64,000 nt of DNA, taken from positions 124,001 through 188,000 of the forward strand of contig JAJYTF010000004.1 of NCBI GenBank assembly GCA_021793155.1. The letters run 5' to 3'. Source of the stretch: Pseudomonadota bacterium (GTDB lineage: Bacteria > Pseudomonadota > Alphaproteobacteria > Rhodospirillales > Magnetospirillaceae). Both the position numbers and the translations under genes were made by a program. Shown piece by piece: positions 61,719 through 64,000 of the stretch (position 1 is its first letter; every line of letters begins with the position of its first letter). The notes under the pieces are model-generated. The model had not been told where the DNA came from. It ran no database searches and saw only the letters and a list, made by a program, of their open reading frames with translations.

Positions 61719-62329
61719 CAGATGCCTCCCCTGGTCGGAACCTTGCGAAGCTCGACCGAGGTTTCCTTGGTACGGGCGTTCTGCCGGGCGATGTTCTGTT
61801 TCTTGACGCCCGGACGGCTCCTCAGCGTCAGCAGGATGGTGCCGATCATGGCCACCAACAGGACGAGACCGGCCACCTGGAATAGATAGAAGTAGTCGGT
61901 GAACAGCAGGCGGCCGAGGGCATCGGTGTTGGTTACCACCGCCAGGTCGGGAACCCTTGTGGCCACCGACAGCGGCGCCTCGGGAGCAAAGCTCCAGCTG
62001 CCGTAGACCAGGGCCAGCTCGACCAGCAGGATCAGGCCAATCAGGGCACCGATCGGCAGATACTGGAGGAAGCCTTCGCGCAGTTTGACGAAGTTGATGT
62101 CCAGCATCATGACGACGAAGAGGAACAACACCGCCACCGCGCCGACATAGACCACCACCAGCACCATGGCGAGGAATTCGGCGCCGGCCAGCAGGAACAA
62201 GCCTGCCGAGTTGAAGAAGGCGAGAATGAGGAACAGCACCGCATGGACGGGGTTGCGGGCGGAAATCACCATCACGCCGCTCGCCACCGTGATGGCGGCA
62301 AAGACGTAGAAGACGAGAGCCTGGATCAT
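61718..62329 (-). CDS. nuoJ: NADH-quinone oxidoreductase subunit J
   Basis: A 203-residue membrane subunit with five helices; [20 protein letters not shown] and [20 protein letters not shown] are family-typical, as is [21 protein letters not shown] 62329 follows AGGAGGGCCGC. The longer frame to 62518 would run through nuoI sequence in another frame and is not used. Confidence 0.96.
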   Translation of the reverse strand: MIQALVFYVFAAITVASGVMVISARNPVHAVLFLILAFFNSAGLFLLAGAEFLAMVLVVVYVGAVAVLFLFVVMMLDINFVKLREGFLQYLPIGALIGLILLVELALVYGSWSFAPEAPLSVATRVPDLAVVTNTDALGRLLFTDYFYLFQVAGLVLLVAMIGTILLTLRSRPGVKKQNIARQNARTKETSVELRKVPTRGGI

Positions 62330-62372
62330 GCGGCCCTCCTGTTGCGATCGGTCGTCATCCGGAACATTCCCC

Positions 62373-62861
62373 TCAGCGATACGGCGCTTCGGCAGCGATA
62401 CGGGCGGCCAGTTCGACCTCCCAGCGTTCGCCGTTGGATAGAAGCTTGGCCTTGTCGTACAGCAGTTCGGCATGCGTCTCGGTGGCGTATTCGAAGTTCG
62501 GCCCCTCGACGATGGCATCCACCGGGCAGGATTCCTGGCAGAAGCCGCAATAAATGCACTTGGTCATATCGATGTCGTAGCGCCGCGTCCGGCGGCTGCC
62601 GTCGGCCCTAGGCTCAGCCTCGATGGTGATCGCCTGGGCCGGGCAAATGGCTTCGCATAGCTTGCAGGCGATGCAGCGCTCTTCCCCGTTGGGATAACGG
62701 CGCAGCGCGTGCTCACCACGAAAGCGCGAGCTGAGCTGCCCCTTCTCAAAGGGATAGTTGATGGTCACCTTCGGCTTGAAGAAGTAGCGCAGCGTAATCG
62801 CCATGCCCGAGAATAGCTCGGTCAGCAGCCAGTCGCGCGCGGCACGATCAAGGAACGACAT
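62373..62861 (-). CDS. nuoI: NADH-quinone oxidoreductase subunit I
   Basis: A 162-residue iron-sulfur subunit carrying two [4Fe-4S] clusters (N6a and N6b) that pass electrons toward quinone. Cluster ligands are [12 protein letters not shown] (Cys63, 66, 69, 73) and [12 protein letters not shown] (Cys102, 105, 108, 112). The ATG at 62861 follows GAGGAG at a spacing of 8; a GTG at 62870 lies inside that site and is unlikely. It follows the nuoH stop by 12 bases. Confidence 0.97.
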   Translation of the reverse strand: MSFLDRAARDWLLTELFSGMAITLRYFFKPKVTINYPFEKGQLSSRFRGEHALRRYPNGEERCIACKLCEAICPAQAITIEAEPRADGSRRTRRYDIDMTKCIYCGFCQESCPVDAIVEGPNFEYATETHAELLYDKAKLLSNGERWEVELAARIAAEAPYR

Positions 62862-62873
62862 CACACTCACTCC

Positions 62874-63887
62874 TCACTTCGGCAGCAGGCCGCCGAATTC
62901 GAGAACACCTGCGGTCAGGACCAGCCAGACCAGCGAGAACGGCAGGAATACCTTCCACCCCAGACGCATCAGCTGGTCATAGCGATAGCGCGGCATGGTG
63001 GCGCGGACCCACAGGAAGCCGAACAGAATGACGCAGACCTTCAGGACGAACCAGATGATGCCCGGCACCCAGGTGAATGGCGCGAAGGGCAAAGGCGACA
63101 GCCAGCCACCGAGGAACAGGGTGGTGATGGTGGCGCTCATCAGGATCATGTTGGCGTATTCGCCAAGGAAGAACATGGCGAAGATCATGGAGGAATATTC
63201 GACCATGTAGCCAGCCACCAGTTCCGACTCACCTTCCGGCAGGTCGAAAGGCGAACGGTTTGTTTCCGCCAGACCTGAGATGAAGAAGATGATGAACAGC
63301 GGCAGGTGCGGGATGATGAACCATACCCCCTTCGCCTGCGCATGGACGATGTCGGTCAGGTTCAGCGAGCCGACGCAGAGCAGAACGGCAATCATCACGA
63401 AGCCGATGGAGACCTCGTAGGACACCATCTGCGCCGCCGAGCGCAAGGCGCCCAGGAACCCATATTTCGAGTTGGACGCCCAGCCGGCCATGATGATGCC
63501 GTAGACGCCCAGGCTCGATATGGCGAACAGGTACAGCACGCCGACATTAATGTTGGCCAGGACCCAGCCTTCATCGAAGGGCACGACGGCCCAGGCCACC
63601 ATTGCCAGGAAGAAGGTCAGCGCGGGGGCCACCAGGAACACGCCGCGGTTGGCGTTGGTCGGAAAGATCGTCTCCTTGAAGAACAGCTTGGCACCGTCCG
63701 CCAATGGCTGGAACAGGCCGAACGGACCGACGGTGTTCGGTCCCTTGCGCAGCTGCATGGCGCCGATGACCTTGCGCTCGGCATAGGTCAGATAGGCGAC
63801 GCCGACGAGCACCGGCACGATGATGGCGATGATCTCGGCGACGGTGATGGCCGTCGGCCAGATATACCCTGTCCAGAGATTAGCCAT
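62874..63887 (-). CDS. nuoH: NADH-quinone oxidoreductase subunit H
   Basis: A 337-residue membrane subunit forming much of the quinone-binding channel. Eight helices are expected. Conserved sequences are [56 protein letters not shown] with the charged loop, and [15 protein letters not shown]. The ATG at 63887 overlaps the nuoG stop region; a longer in-frame start at 63911 lies inside nuoG. Confidence 0.97.
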   Translation of the reverse strand: MANLWTGYIWPTAITVAEIIAIIVPVLVGVAYLTYAERKVIGAMQLRKGPNTVGPFGLFQPLADGAKLFFKETIFPTNANRGVFLVAPALTFFLAMVAWAVVPFDEGWVLANINVGVLYLFAISSLGVYGIIMAGWASNSKYGFLGALRSAAQMVSYEVSIGFVMIAVLLCVGSLNLTDIVHAQAKGVWFIIPHLPLFIIFFISGLAETNRSPFDLPEGESELVAGYMVEYSSMIFAMFFLGEYANMILMSATITTLFLGGWLSPLPFAPFTWVPGIIWFVLKVCVILFGFLWVRATMPRYRYDQLMRLGWKVFLPFSLVWLVLTAGVLEFGGLLPK

Positions 63888-64000
63888 TGGTTCCGGTCCT
63901 CTTATGGGCACAGCCGACGAAAGTAGCCGTGCACTCCGCCATCGTCTTGGAGGCCCGGCTGATAGGGTCGGTCATGTAGTAGTTGTCAATCGGCGAGGCC
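63880..64000 (-). CDS. nuoG: NADH-quinone oxidoreductase subunit G, C-terminal end
   Basis: The last 40 codons, including the stop, of the large iron-sulfur subunit of complex I. The frame reads [20 protein letters not shown] and then ECTATFVGC, followed by a basic tail ending TGTNG. This is the typical NuoG C-terminus ([10 protein letters not shown] is diagnostic). It overlaps the nuoH start by 8 bases. The rest of the gene lies beyond the window. Confidence 0.93.
   Translation of the reverse strand, partial: ASPIDNYYMTDPISRASKTMAECTATFVGCAHKRTGTNG

Overview
The window is GC-rich chromosomal DNA from an alphaproteobacterium. It is most likely a member of the Rhodospirillales close to Magnetospirillum/Phaeospirillum. 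This rests on gene order (trpGDC-moaC-lexA-comEC-gltX-gltA; rpsB-tsf-pyrH-frr-uppS-cdsA-dxr-rseP-bamA-ompH-lpxD-fabZ-lpxA-lpxI-lpxB; nuoG to nuoN followed by birA-coaX-rnj), on protein character, and on a direct-repeat GAAC-N7-GAAC LexA box upstream of lexA. The genus is an inference. I saw no rRNA, tRNA, CRISPR array, prophage or insertion sequence.

Layout. 1-1.03 kb: end of trpE and a MaoC-like hydratase. 1.1-10.5 kb: an accessory stretch splitting trpE from trpGDC. It holds a HAF-repeat/DUF4214 surface protein, a CopZ-like chaperone, two gene remnants joined at what looks like a deletion scar, msrA, a YibQ-type deacetylase, the copper ATPase copA, a secreted Cys-containing protein and a Ser/Ala/Gln-rich protein with a seven-His run. 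10.8-20 kb: trpG-trpD-trpC-moaC, lexA with its SOS box, a DUF3096 mini-protein, comEC (reverse), gltX and gltA. 20-20.8 kb: a mostly non-coding stretch, then a small secreted protein.

20.8-35.9 kb is one long reverse-strand block. It runs from translation (rpsB, tsf, frr) and UMP kinase through isoprenoid and phospholipid synthesis (uppS, cdsA, dxr), the RseP protease and outer-membrane assembly (bamA, skp/ompH) to lipid A synthesis (lpxD, fabZ, lpxA, lpxI, lpxB), ending in a coupled glyoxalase gloA. Nearly all genes touch or overlap, so envelope and translation functions are probably expressed together. 36-41.9 kb: a TPR lipoprotein, a Gly/His/Trp-rich lipoprotein, dnaE and a family 2 glycosyltransferase (all reverse). 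42-45 kb: a double-CDGSH iron-sulfur protein, a PAS-GGDEF-EAL protein, an AT-rich gap and a MarR regulator. 45.1-56.5 kb: VWA/MoxR pair, lolD-lolC, an archaeal/eukaryal-like ProRS, a secreted protein, a probable free-standing small RNA, tag-mce, an unknown forward gene, then rnj-coaX-birA. 56.5-64 kb: the reverse-strand complex I operon nuoG(partial)-H-I-J-K-L-M-N, which runs into birA-coaX-rnj.

Most of the window is conserved housekeeping. The least expected items are the probable sRNA at 51.5 kb, the deletion scar at about 4.16 kb, the ProRS with a decayed zinc site, the His-rich proteins, the palindrome in front of marR, and several families of dispersed palindromic intergenic repeats, one of which supplies the lpxI stop codon.
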